35,950 bases of DNA from an uncultured Lachnospiraceae bacterium. GTDB taxonomy: Bacteria > Bacillota > Clostridia > Lachnospirales > Lachnospiraceae. How positions within the stretch are numbered: position 1 is the first letter of the stretch; each line of letters opens with the position of its first letter. The position numbers and the translations under genes are program-made. Shown piece by piece: positions 1 to 7,673 of the stretch. The stretch spans positions 1 to 35,950 of the forward strand of contig CADAXW010000016.1 in the NCBI GenBank assembly GCA_902792005.1. The letters run 5' to 3'. The notes below the pieces were generated by a model that saw only the letters and a program-made list of their open reading frames with translations, searched no databases and had not been told where the DNA came from.

Positions 1-366
1 GTTCTTGATCTTCTCCCGAAGCTGAACACTTCCGGAGAGAAGTATGATGTGGTGATCCTGGATCCTCCTGCCTTCACAAAAACCCGCGATAAGGTGAAAC
101 AGGCTGCGAAGGGCTACCGGGAGATCAATATGCAGGGCATGAAGCTTGTCCGAAACGGCGGATATCTTGCAACCTGCTCCTGCTCCCATTTTATGGACTA
201 CGAGACATTTACCGCAGTTATAGGGCAGGCGGCCCGTGCTGCCCACCGCAAGCTGCGCCAGATCGAATACCGCACCCAGGCCCCGGATCATCCGATCCTC
301 TGGTCCGGAGACGAGGCCAGCTACTATCTGAAGTTTTATATCTTCCAGGTGCTGGAGGAAAGATAG
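1..366 (+). CDS. class I SAM-dependent rRNA methyltransferase (RlmI-like), 3' part only
   Basis: The reading frame is open from the first base of the window, so the gene begins outside it; only the C-terminal 121 residues are visible. The fragment holds the catalytic-loop motif VVILDPPAFTK of RlmI/RlmK-type 23S rRNA cytosine-5 methyltransferases. It is followed by a helix, the strand GGYLATCSCSHFM and the C-terminal LWSGDEASYYLKFYIFQV block typical of that family. The Cys-Ser-Cys-Ser run fits the cytosine methyltransferase fold. The family modifies 23S rRNA in the cytoplasm. The exact target base cannot be read from this fragment. A GTG at 49 could be mistaken for a start, but the family motif structure continues upstream of it. 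The gene ends in TAG and is followed by an inverted repeat. Confidence 0.85.
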   Translation, partial: VLDLLPKLNTSGEKYDVVILDPPAFTKTRDKVKQAAKGYREINMQGMKLVRNGGYLATCSCSHFMDYETFTAVIGQAARAAHRKLRQIEYRTQAPDHPILWSGDEASYYLKFYIFQVLEER

Positions 367-372
367 TTATAA

Positions 373-424
373 CAAAAGTCCTATGACTTTTGCAAGTACA
401 GTTGCAATTGTCATAGGACTTTTG
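373..424. other. inverted repeat between the methyltransferase and lipoprotein genes
   Basis: A perfect 15-bp inverted repeat has arms at 373-387 and 410-424 and a 22-base loop. The loop contains two copies of TTGCAA, itself a palindrome. Because of this a direct repeat also runs through it (GACTTTTGCAA at 385-395 and 417-427). It lies 9 bases after the methyltransferase stop, so it may act as a terminator, although the following T-run is short. Its right arm overlaps a possible promoter for the next gene, so an operator role is also possible. Confidence 0.6.
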
Positions 425-434
425 CAAATATAAT
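408..434 (+). promoter_or_regulatory. possible promoter of the 525-2060 lipoprotein gene
   Basis: A perfect -10 hexamer TATAAT at 429-434 is preceded by TTGTCA at 408-413 with a 15-base spacer, which is shorter than ideal. The predicted start near 441 would leave a leader of about 84 bases. The -35 lies in the right arm of the inverted repeat. This is seen in sequence only and the short spacer keeps confidence low. Confidence 0.35.
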
Positions 435-524
435 GTTCTATATCCCAAATACCTGATACAATTCAGATGCATTTGTCAGATATTATCTTATACGAACAAA
501 GTAAGATCAAAGGAGCTATTTAGA

Positions 525-2060
525 GTGAAAAAGAAAAGATACAGTCGAATTCTGGCATATACCCTCTGTCTCTCACTGCTTGCCACGGGATGCGGCAAGT
601 CTGCGGAGGATGTAACGGACTATGGTTCGAAGCAGACCGAAGCAGAAAACGGAAGCACCGCTGCGAAAACCGGGGCAGATACAGAGGCTCAGCCCAAAAC
701 GGAAGCCGGAAGCGAAAGTACGAAGAAGGCTGCCGGCGCAAAGAACGGCCACACCCTGGCAGACCAGCTAGGCGGAACCGATCTCTCCTATGAGCAGAGC
801 TTCCCCATCGGAAATATAACCGGAAAGATAAGCGCGAAGGTTCGCCTTCTGGATTATATGTCTGTCGCGTCCGAGGAAATAGAGGAATATGAGCAGACGG
901 CAATGGAAGGACTTGCTATGGGCGAGTCGCTTCTGTATGACACGGAAACCCTTCCCTCCTACCGTGTGCAGGAAATGTCCGCAGATAAGGTATATGAACA
1001 GGAGATCGTGAAGAACATCCTGGGGGATACTGCAACGGAGGTTCACCGGAATATCAGCGTGAAAAACGGCGACGCCCAGTATGCGGTGTCTGCAGCACAG
1101 GACACCTACAACCTTTATGTTATGAGCGATGACGCCGATCCGGATAGCCAGCCGGAGGAATTTTCCTCCTGGGACGAGAATGATCTCTACACGCTTCACA
1201 CCTACGAAGGAACATTTAACGGGATCGAAACCCAGCTGGTCATCAATTACCGGAAGGACAAAAAAAGCAAGGTGATCACATTTGGCCCGAAGAACTGGGC
1301 GGACGCGGTGAGTACCCCCGGATATAACGAGTATTCAACCGCAAATGACGGAAAGGTGCTCCTGCCAAGCAAGGACAAGGACGATACATTTGAACCCCAG
1401 AGCATTGAAACATTCTTCCCTGACCTGACCAATCAGGCAGGAAGCGACCTCGGGGCCATGCGAAGCGACGCCCAGAAGTTTGCAGAGGAGAAGCTGCTTC
1501 TGAAACTGCCGGAGTCCGCATTCCTGGATGACCGGATCTACGGACGGAAGCCCACCCAGATCCTGTCCTATCCCGAGGGCGAGCTGGATAAGGCTGATCC
1601 GAAGGATGTGATCCTGGACGGATATGATATTGTGTTAGCGCAGGGGATCGGGCGTCAGAGCTATTATATGGACCCGGAAATCACGGATGTCGCCAGAGAA
1701 AACTTTGGATCTGTCTATGTTACAAAGAAGGGGATCGTGGCCGGTGACTTCCATATCACCTATGACTTTGAGGAACGGCTGTCCGATCAGGTAGCGATCC
1801 TGCCCTTTGACACGGCCATGGAAGCGCTGCAGGAGGGTATCTCCTCAAAACTGGACACCTCCAAAATCTCCGGCACCGAAGCCGTATTTCAGGAGGCCGA
1901 CCTGGTCTACTATCCCATCCCCTCCCCCGATAAGGAGGGTGAATACACCTTCATACCCGTATGGGTGCTGTCCATCTATTCGAACCAGTATCACTGCGCA
2001 GGGCATGTTGTGATGAACGCCATGGACGGAACCATTTTGGAGGTTACCTATACCGAATAG
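525..2060 (+). CDS. secreted lipoprotein of unknown function
   Basis: This encodes a 511-residue protein starting at GTG, chosen because AAGGAG at 510-515 sits 9 bases upstream and a lipoprotein signal follows at once. The signal has a basic n-region (MKKKRYSR), a hydrophobic stretch and the lipobox LATGC with the lipidated Cys at residue 23. A Ser/Glu/Lys/Thr-rich low-complexity linker (about 25-75) precedes the globular part. The last 50 residues (FIPVWVLSIYS...HVVMNAMDGTILEVTY) have the strand pattern seen at the end of PepSY-type modules, ending in an NAxDGxIL-like turn. I do not recognise the rest. It may belong to one of the unnamed lipoprotein families common in Lachnospiraceae. Expected location is the outer face of the cytoplasmic membrane. 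The stop codon directly abuts a palindromic repeat. Confidence 0.75.
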   Translation: MKKKRYSRILAYTLCLSLLATGCGKSAEDVTDYGSKQTEAENGSTAAKTGADTEAQPKTEAGSESTKKAAGAKNGHTLADQLGGTDLSYEQSFPIGNITGKISAKVRLLDYMSVASEEIEEYEQTAMEGLAMGESLLYDTETLPSYRVQEMSADKVYEQEIVKNILGDTATEVHRNISVKNGDAQYAVSAAQDTYNLYVMSDDADPDSQPEEFSSWDENDLYTLHTYEGTFNGIETQLVINYRKDKKSKVITFGPKNWADAVSTPGYNEYSTANDGKVLLPSKDKDDTFEPQSIETFFPDLTNQAGSDLGAMRSDAQKFAEEKLLLKLPESAFLDDRIYGRKPTQILSYPEGELDKADPKDVILDGYDIVLAQGIGRQSYYMDPEITDVARENFGSVYVTKKGIVAGDFHITYDFEERLSDQVAILPFDTAMEALQEGISSKLDTSKISGTEAVFQEADLVYYPIPSPDKEGEYTFIPVWVLSIYSNQYHCAGHVVMNAMDGTILEVTYTE

Positions 2061-2091
2061 CGTGACAAAGGGGACAGTCCCCTTTGTCACG
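2061..2091. repeat. palindromic repeat element, copy 1, probably a bidirectional terminator
   Basis: This is a perfect palindrome with 15-bp arms at 2061-2075 and 2077-2091 around a single central A. It begins at the base after the stop of the upstream + strand gene. It also supplies the TGA stop (minus strand, 2087-2089) of the frame that ends the convergent HD-GYP gene. A closely related element lies at the right end of the window (35923-35950). Both share the core TGACAAnGGGGACAGTCCC. The position between convergent genes fits a bidirectional transcription stop, although no long T-run follows. Short dispersed palindromes like this resemble REP-type elements mobilised in trans by Y1 (IS200-like) transposases, but no such transposase is in the window. 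Confidence 0.7.
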
Positions 2092-2385
2092 CATTGCGTA
2101 TCTGTATGTTGGTCAGTGCGCACTGGTCGCCTGAGAGTGCAACGTAAAGGTCCTTATGCGCATCGACAGCGATGGTATCACGGATCTGGACGCCCAGGTT
2201 TTCCGTGGTCATGATCATCTCACTCTTTGTTCGTTCAAATGTCACGACGCAATCGTAGCCTTCTTTATTCTTGTCCTTCCATGTACCCCATCCTTCAAAA
2301 TCCACATGCTGAGAAACCTGAAGCTGATTTCGAACGGATGTGTCCGGGGTCCAGCATTCTCCGTCCAGGAAGTGAAGAATACGAT
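2087..2385 (-). pseudogene. out-of-frame C-terminal remnant of the HD-GYP gene
   Basis: In the minus-strand frame offset from the 2242-4161 gene, the sequence reads as a coherent protein end: LDGECWTPDTSV, then VDFEGWGTWKDKNKEGYDC, then a conserved-looking YVALSGDQCALTNIQI end and a TGA inside the palindromic repeat. The main frame by contrast turns into low-quality residues after WHCPFIVFF. I read this as the true C-terminus of the HD-GYP protein, detached by a frameshift or small deletion between about 2365 and 2390. An internal GTG at 2305 could start a 72-residue product, but without a convincing ribosome binding site. Confidence 0.65.
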
Positions 2386-4161
2386 AAACGGGCAGTGCCA
2401 GATCAGCCGGGCAGTGGGAAGGCTCATGGTATGGAAACGGATCTCCATCTTGTCCCGAACGGGAATGCCTTCGGAAAATGCCGACCGGAATCCATCCACC
2501 TGAACATTCGGAATATCTCCCTCCGGTCCGTCGATATAACTGATCTCCGGAGCGATCCTCGGGATATAATCAGCCCCGACGGTTATGCCCTGCTTCTTGG
2601 CAGTCACTTCCGTGATATGGCAATTCTCACCCGTAATTCCCATATACACATATCGGGTGCTGTCCGGCAGCGCGATGATCATCTGCGTCTGCTTCGGACC
2701 ATTGTCAATGGTGATCATTACATGATCCTTATACTTCACCGCTTCTATGTCATATATATTTTCCGGAGCCTTCTTCAGGATGGACGTAAGCTTCGATTCC
2801 TTATTCGAAGTATCCACCCGGGACGTCCGCGCACCGCTGATGGTCACATTTCCGTCAAGGCGCACCTCGGCGTATTCAAAATACACCATATCCCGTGCAA
2901 GCTTCTCTTCCGTATGGACTCTTCCGTCCAGCGAGTCAAACAGAACAAGGGTAGGAAGAAACTTTGATACGTCGCCCTTTTCCGTAGGCTCGGACTTAAT
3001 GCGCATTTTTGTGATCGTAGATGTGATACGGATTCCGTCCGAGATCTCACGTCTGTAGTCTGTACAGATCAGCTCCTTCTTTCCGATCAGGTCCTGAACC
3101 TCTTCGCGTTCCTTCATGTTGTATTCTTCATCAACATCGATCAAATGTTGCATGATCTTTGCGATCTGGGGATCAAACTGTGTTCCGGACCCCTTTATGA
3201 TCTCCTCGCGTACGATCTGCTGGGGCATTGCCGTACGATAGCTTCGATTGGAGGTCATGGCATCATATGCGTCGGCAACCGCAATGATCCGGGCAATCTC
3301 AGGGATATCTTCTCCCTTAAGCCCGTCCGGATAACCCTTACCGTCATATCGTTCATGATGATAATGTGCTCCGATACTAAGAAACGGATATTCGCGGATC
3401 CCTGAAAGGATTCCTTCCCCGATGCCTGGATGCTTTTTGATCTCCTGATACTCTTCGTCTGTCAGTTTTCCGTTCTTTGTCAGGATCCGGTCTGCAATAC
3501 CGATCTTACCTACATCATGCAGAAGTCCTGCATAGAAGATCTGCTTGCACTCCGTCTCTTCCTTGCCCATATCCTCGGCAATCTGTCTGGAATACTTCGC
3601 TACACGAACGGAATGTCCGCGCGAATATTCATCCTTCGCATCGATTGCAGTAACAAGAGAGGTGATGGTCTGCTCAAAAAGACGTCTGGATCCTTTCTCC
3701 TGTTCCTTCACCTGATCCAGCTCAATCTTTCGGTATTTTTCAATCTTCCTATTTCTCTGATAAATGATCAGGATGGACATCAGGGTCAGAATATTGATAA
3801 AAAGTCCCGGAAGTCCCAACAGACTATGAGTTCGGATCACTGCCACCAGAATGATGGGAAACTGCGACAGACAAAGGATAAGAGAAGTAAAGAATCCGAT
3901 CTTTCCCAGATACACCACCATAATAATGGTGCACATGCTGGCCACGGATGAGAACACGCCCGAAAATGACCTGAACGGCACGGTGAAATCGGCTATCTCA
4001 AGGTTACTGTTTGAGGAGGAAACCCGCCTTGTATAGTAGGTTGCCACCAGATACAGTATGATCAGCAGCACATAGAGCACCTTCATGCTTAACTGTGAAG
4101 TGTGTCCCTTGCCCTGCTCCTTATTCGTCAATACTATGTCTTCAAAAGGTTTGTCTTCCAT
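2242..4161 (-). CDS. membrane HD-GYP domain protein (putative cyclic-di-GMP phosphodiesterase), frameshifted at its 3' end
   Basis: This encodes 639 residues as read. Four hydrophobic segments (about 28-41, 69-84, 88-110, 118-134) form a membrane anchor. A charged linker at 135-160 leads into a full HD-GYP domain: H183, HD pair at 215-216, H244, HHE at 268-270 and GYP at 276-278, followed by the VADAYDAMTSNRSYR block. In characterised family members this domain hydrolyses cyclic di-GMP, so a signalling role at the membrane is likely. A second C-terminal domain (about 350-600) is less familiar to me. It contains FHTMSLPTARLIWHCPF and then loses sense for the last 40 or so residues, while its natural ending continues in another frame to 2087. 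Catalysis could survive because the HD-GYP part is upstream. GGAGAGG precedes the ATG. Confidence 0.85.
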   Translation of the reverse strand: MEDKPFEDIVLTNKEQGKGHTSQLSMKVLYVLLIILYLVATYYTRRVSSSNSNLEIADFTVPFRSFSGVFSSVASMCTIIMVVYLGKIGFFTSLILCLSQFPIILVAVIRTHSLLGLPGLFINILTLMSILIIYQRNRKIEKYRKIELDQVKEQEKGSRRLFEQTITSLVTAIDAKDEYSRGHSVRVAKYSRQIAEDMGKEETECKQIFYAGLLHDVGKIGIADRILTKNGKLTDEEYQEIKKHPGIGEGILSGIREYPFLSIGAHYHHERYDGKGYPDGLKGEDIPEIARIIAVADAYDAMTSNRSYRTAMPQQIVREEIIKGSGTQFDPQIAKIMQHLIDVDEEYNMKEREEVQDLIGKKELICTDYRREISDGIRITSTITKMRIKSEPTEKGDVSKFLPTLVLFDSLDGRVHTEEKLARDMVYFEYAEVRLDGNVTISGARTSRVDTSNKESKLTSILKKAPENIYDIEAVKYKDHVMITIDNGPKQTQMIIALPDSTRYVYMGITGENCHITEVTAKKQGITVGADYIPRIAPEISYIDGPEGDIPNVQVDGFRSAFSEGIPVRDKMEIRFHTMSLPTARLIWHCPFIVFFTSWTENAGPRTHPFEISFRFLSMWILKDGVHGRTRIKKATIAS

Positions 4162-4220
4162 CTGATCCTCTCCGTTATTGGTTCCTTCAAACCTTCACTT
4201 TAATTTCATCTAAATGAATG

Positions 4221-4254
4221 TGCGAAAATGTGCGAAAATGCGCGAAAACCGCGC
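4221..4254. repeat. 10-bp tandem repeat plus small hairpin in the HD-GYP gene leader
   Basis: TGCGAAAATG occurs at 4221-4230 and 4231-4240, followed by a variant CGCGAAAA at 4241-4248. The last unit merges into a 5-bp hairpin (GCGCG at 4240-4244, CGCGC at 4250-4254). It falls between the predicted promoter (4266-4294) and the start codon, so it would be transcribed. The rest of the 4162-4461 gap holds that promoter and the fba terminator; I see no gene or recognisable riboswitch in it. Confidence 0.6.
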
Positions 4255-4265
4255 CCCATCACGGG

Positions 4266-4294
4266 ATAATAGCACATCCTGAAACAAGATACAA
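4266..4294 (-). promoter_or_regulatory. possible promoter of the HD-GYP gene
   Basis: On the minus strand TATTAT (4266-4271) is preceded with a 17-base spacer by TTGTAT (4289-4294). The -10 matches 5 of 6 and the -35 only 3 of 6. The predicted start lies about 95 bases before the ATG at 4161. Confidence 0.35.
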
Positions 4295-4368
4295 GCAGAA
4301 ATTGAAAAAATAGTTAAAAACCTTTAAGTATTTTGATCCCGTACCTTCTCCCACGTCAAACAAGAATA

Positions 4369-4439
4369 AGTAAAGCCGGCTGCAACAGAGTGACTCCAAT
4401 GCCGCCGGCTTTACTATAAAAACCAGAAATCCGGTTTTT
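4369..4439 (-). terminator. tandem hairpins terminating fba
   Basis: Two stem-loops follow the fba stop. The first in the direction of transcription has arms 4418-4424 and 4433-4439 (AAAAACC with GGTTTTT), giving its own T-run. The second has perfect 12-bp GC-rich arms at 4369-4380 and 4404-4415 and is followed by a T-rich stretch. Either could work as an intrinsic terminator. Together they insulate the HD-GYP gene from fba. Confidence 0.7.
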
Positions 4440-4461
4440 ATTTACATTTTATTATATCTTA

Positions 4462-5325
4462 TTATGCCTTGTTTGCAGATCCGAATACAGCTACGCGATC
4501 CTTAACCTCATCGCGGATAGCCTGTGCACCCGGTGCCAGAAGCTTACGGGGATCATAGCCCTTACCCTGCTGATCCTTGCCTTCTTCGATGTACTTACGA
4601 GTAGCTGCTGCGAATACCAGCTGGCACTCTGTATTTACATTTACCTTTGCAACGCCCATGGAGATGGCCTTCTTGATCTGCTCATCCGGGATACCGGAAC
4701 CACCATGAAGAACCAGCGGAGTATTTCCAACCTTCTCCTTTACTGCTGCCAGTGTGTCGAAGGAAAGTCCTGCCCAGTTGTCAGGATACTTACCATGGAT
4801 GTTACCGATACCGCAAGCCAGCATGGTTACGCCAAGAGCGTTTACTGCTGCACACTCCTCGGGATCAGCACACTCGCCGGCAGATGTAACACCATCTTCC
4901 TCACCGCCGATACCGCCAACCTCTGCCTCAAGAGAGATACCCTTCTCGTTGCAGATTGCCACCAGCTCTTTTGTCTTTTCGATGTTCTCCTCAAGCGGAA
5001 GAGAGGAACCATCAAACATGATGGATGTGAAGCCTGCCTCGATGCAAGCCTTAGCGCCTTCGTATGAACCATGATCCAGATGCAGAGCAACCGGAACAGT
5101 GATTCCCAGAGACTCATCCATAGCCTTAACCATAGCAGATACGGTCTTAAAACCAGTCATGTACTTACCTGCACCCTCAGATACACCAAGGATAACCGGT
5201 GTCTTAAGCTCCTCGCACTCAAGCAGGATGGACTTGGTCCACTCAAGGTTGTTGATGTTGAACTGAGCGACTGCATAGCCGCCTTCAACTGCCTTCTTCA
5301 GCATGTCTGTAGCTGATACTAACAT
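4462..5325 (-). CDS. fba: class II fructose-bisphosphate aldolase (Fba/GatY family)
   Basis: This is a 287-residue protein of the usual length for the short class IIA/GatY-type aldolases. It starts MLVSATDMLKKAVEGGYAVAQFN. It carries the LHLDHG motif with catalytic Asp84 and zinc ligand His85, the EAEVGGIGG region, the zinc-ligand His in GIGNIHGKY and the LHGGSGIP phosphate loop. It reversibly cleaves fructose 1,6-bisphosphate in glycolysis. A tagatose-bisphosphate specificity cannot be excluded from sequence, but no galactitol or tagatose genes are nearby. GGAGG lies just upstream of the ATG. It has its own strong promoter and its own terminator, so it is monocistronic. Codon choice looks more biased than in the neighbours, as expected for a highly expressed glycolytic gene. 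Confidence 0.93.
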   Translation of the reverse strand: MLVSATDMLKKAVEGGYAVAQFNINNLEWTKSILLECEELKTPVILGVSEGAGKYMTGFKTVSAMVKAMDESLGITVPVALHLDHGSYEGAKACIEAGFTSIMFDGSSLPLEENIEKTKELVAICNEKGISLEAEVGGIGGEEDGVTSAGECADPEECAAVNALGVTMLACGIGNIHGKYPDNWAGLSFDTLAAVKEKVGNTPLVLHGGSGIPDEQIKKAISMGVAKVNVNTECQLVFAAATRKYIEEGKDQQGKGYDPRKLLAPGAQAIRDEVKDRVAVFGSANKA

Positions 5326-5397
5326 ACGTCTACCTCCATTAAATATAAATGTGTATTAAACGGCGACGGACCTTTTGCGCCTCCGTCAGCCATTGCT

Positions 5398-5437
5398 AAC
5401 CGTTTTCCATTATAGTACATGTAAACGGTTTTCACAA
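5398..5437 (-). promoter_or_regulatory. fba promoter with overlapping operator-like palindromes
   Basis: On the minus strand TTGTGA (5432-5437), a 17-base spacer and a perfect TATAAT (5409-5414) form a good sigma-A promoter about 80 bases before the fba start. Two palindromic sites with a central C/G, of the kind bound by LacI/CcpA-family regulators, overlap it. One covers the spacer (TGTAAAC-G-GTTTTCA at 5420-5434 on the + strand). The other is around AACCGTTTT at 5398-5406, just downstream of the -10. AACCGTTT (5398-5405) and AAACGGTT (5423-5430) are also perfect inverted repeats of each other. Confidence 0.65.
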
Positions 5438-5501
5438 TCTGTTTTTTGAAATGTGGCGTTATCCCGTCCCACTTCGTTCTTCCTCGCGTTTTCTCTGCGC
5501 C

Positions 5502-7634
5502 CTACTCTTCTTCCTCCCATTCAGAGTCCAGCTCCTCAATGGCCTCGTCCGTAACATCCTCTTCTGTCAGGGTCATGGCATCCTTGAAGTCCACATCCCC
5601 TTCCTCCACCAGTCGATTGGCCTGGCGCTCGATGCAGCGTTCAAAGAAGTTTCTGACCTCACGGGCATTCGCAAAGTTGTCGCCCTTATAGAGAACCATC
5701 AGTCCGAAGTTCTTTCTTACCTTCTCATTGGCCTCCTCGGTCAGCTGATAATCCTGCTTCTCACACATGGAGAGGAATATCTGATATAAGTCCTCCGCAG
5801 TATAATCCTCAAACTCAATGATCTTGCTGAATCTGGACCGGAGACCGGGATTAGATTCCAGGAATTCCTCCATGGGCTCTGTATAGCCTGCGGCGATCAC
5901 AACAAAATCCTCGCGGTCATCCTCCATACGCTTCAGAAGGGTATCCACTGCTTCCTGACCGTAATCACTGCTGTCCTTCTTATTCGTAAGGGTATATGCC
6001 TCATCAATAAAGAGCACGCCGCCGATGGCGCTGTCGATGACCTCCTGGGTCTTCTGCGCGGTCTGGCCCATATAGCCCTGTACCAGGCCGGCACGATCCA
6101 CCTCAACCAGCTGTCCCTGCTCTACAACGCCCAGCGCCTTGTAGATCTTGGCCAGCAGTCTTGCCACCGTGGTCTTACCGGTTCCGGGATTTCCGGAGAA
6201 TACAAGATGCAGTGACATACTCGTCTGCGAAAGCCCCATATCCTTCCGGACCTTGCGGATCCGGATCACATTGATCAGGTTATTCAGATTCTTCTTTACA
6301 TTTTCCAGACCAATGAGCCCGTTCAATTCATCCATGAGAGCATCCAGGTTGTCCGACCCGAATCCTCTTTCCTTGTCAAACTCTGCCTGTTCCTTCCGGC
6401 GAATCTCCATCCGTCCCAGAGGTCCCCTTGTTTCCTCTCCCTGATCCAGGTGTCCTCCGACACGGAACACACGGTCGTCATCCCGGGCCCTCTCAAATGC
6501 AGAGCTCCCAAGGCCACCCTCTCTGTCTCGCAGCGTTCCCTCATCTCTGTTTCCGAGCACGCCTTCATCCCGATTTCCGAGGCCGCCTTCATACCGGTTT
6601 CCGAGGCCGCCTTCACCCAGGCTTCCGAGACCGCTGTCTCTATCCTGCAGGGACCAGGTATCCCCCCCGGAAGCCGCCTCTTCGTTTTCTTCCTTGTCCT
6701 TCTTCTGGGGGAAATCGATACCGCCGGGTCTTACCATATTTGCATCCGGATACGGGGATGCATTGATCAGCATCGGGTTCTCCGGGACCGGCCCTCCCAT
6801 CGGTCCTCCCATCGGTCCTCCCATCTGGGGTGCGCCGTCCATGGGACCGTTCTTAATAAGTCCGTCTCCGGAAATGGTCCTTCTCACATTCAGGCAGTAC
6901 TCCGGATGTGCCGAAGGTCCGTGCCGCTCCGGATCTCTATACTGATCCAGGCCCATCTGCTGCAGGTAATCATTCATCATGCAGATATAGGCGGTGATCT
7001 TATCGATCTCAGTCTGACTCATGCCTCCAAAGGCAATATAGTTAAAGCCCAGATCCCGAAATGTGTTGACCAGAAAACGGGATACCGAACAGCCAAATCT
7101 GGTATAGGCATTGTTATTAGTCTTATCATCTGCTGCAAAATACTGAAGAGACTTCGGAGGGCGCTTCATTTTCTCCGGATCCTTCAGCACCTCCTCCCTC
7201 CGCTTAAAGAAGTCCTGGGTGGAGATCCGCTTTCCCATAACATTGTTGACCATGGTCACCTGATTTACGGGATCCGCACTTTCCGGATCATGAAGATAGC
7301 CCACGAAAGCGATATAGTCCTGATACAGCTGATCTGCCAGGGTAACCTTCATATCCTTCGGACATACGCTTCCATCCCTGTACTGCACCTCATCCGCCAG
7401 ATCAAAGGAACGGAAGATATGCTCGGGCAGGGAGGGTTCTCTTACGGGCATGGGCTGCTGCTGATCTATCATCCCGTTCCCGTTGGCCATAGGCCCGCTC
7501 CTGTTTACATTCTGGTTGATAAACTCCTGCTCTCTTCTGGCTGACCTCTCACGCTCAGAGAGAACCCCGTCGATGATATCTACGGTCAGGTCCCCGATCA
7601 GCCCCCCAAATCCCCGGTGACGACGATAACTCAT
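5502..7634 (-). CDS. AAA+ ATPase of the CbxX/SpoVK type with a novel N-terminal region
   Basis: This encodes 710 residues from the ATG at 7634, chosen because GGAGG (7643-7647) lies 8 bases upstream; a TTG five codons earlier overlaps that site. The C-terminal third is a CbxX/CfqX-class AAA+ module: Walker A GNPGTGKTT at 481-489, Walker B VLFIDEAY near 541, the pore-type GYMGQT segment, and a lid with an arginine-rich RSRF motif. The N-terminal 230 residues (for example QDYIAFVGYLHDPESAD and NTFRDLGFNYIAFGGMSQTEIDK) form a conserved-looking region I cannot name. The two are joined by a Pro/Gly/Met-rich stretch (MGGP units) and a Gly-rich linker of 8-residue repeats (about 338-362, LGNRDEGG-like, three 24-bp DNA units at 6550-6621). 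The tail is very acidic. Family members are often hexameric remodelling ATPases. The substrate here is unknown. Confidence 0.85.
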   Translation of the reverse strand: MSYRRHRGFGGLIGDLTVDIIDGVLSERERSARREQEFINQNVNRSGPMANGNGMIDQQQPMPVREPSLPEHIFRSFDLADEVQYRDGSVCPKDMKVTLADQLYQDYIAFVGYLHDPESADPVNQVTMVNNVMGKRISTQDFFKRREEVLKDPEKMKRPPKSLQYFAADDKTNNNAYTRFGCSVSRFLVNTFRDLGFNYIAFGGMSQTEIDKITAYICMMNDYLQQMGLDQYRDPERHGPSAHPEYCLNVRRTISGDGLIKNGPMDGAPQMGGPMGGPMGGPVPENPMLINASPYPDANMVRPGGIDFPQKKDKEENEEAASGGDTWSLQDRDSGLGSLGEGGLGNRYEGGLGNRDEGVLGNRDEGTLRDREGGLGSSAFERARDDDRVFRVGGHLDQGEETRGPLGRMEIRRKEQAEFDKERGFGSDNLDALMDELNGLIGLENVKKNLNNLINVIRIRKVRKDMGLSQTSMSLHLVFSGNPGTGKTTVARLLAKIYKALGVVEQGQLVEVDRAGLVQGYMGQTAQKTQEVIDSAIGGVLFIDEAYTLTNKKDSSDYGQEAVDTLLKRMEDDREDFVVIAAGYTEPMEEFLESNPGLRSRFSKIIEFEDYTAEDLYQIFLSMCEKQDYQLTEEANEKVRKNFGLMVLYKGDNFANAREVRNFFERCIERQANRLVEEGDVDFKDAMTLTEEDVTDEAIEELDSEWEEEE

Positions 7635-7673
7635 ACTGTCTGCCTCCAATATACAATCAATAGCATAATGCCT

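Noticed and set aside
2087-2305. Independent small gene of 72 codons
   Set aside because: It continues upstream in frame as protein-like sequence and fits as the detached C-terminus of the HD-GYP protein; no ribosome binding site supports a separate start.
4162-4368. Cyclic-di-GMP riboswitch before the HD-GYP gene
   Set aside because: No GEMM-like core is visible; the leader shows only short repeats and a small hairpin.
7635-7649. TTG start for the AAA+ gene
   Set aside because: The TTG overlaps the GGAGG site, which is properly spaced for the ATG at 7634.
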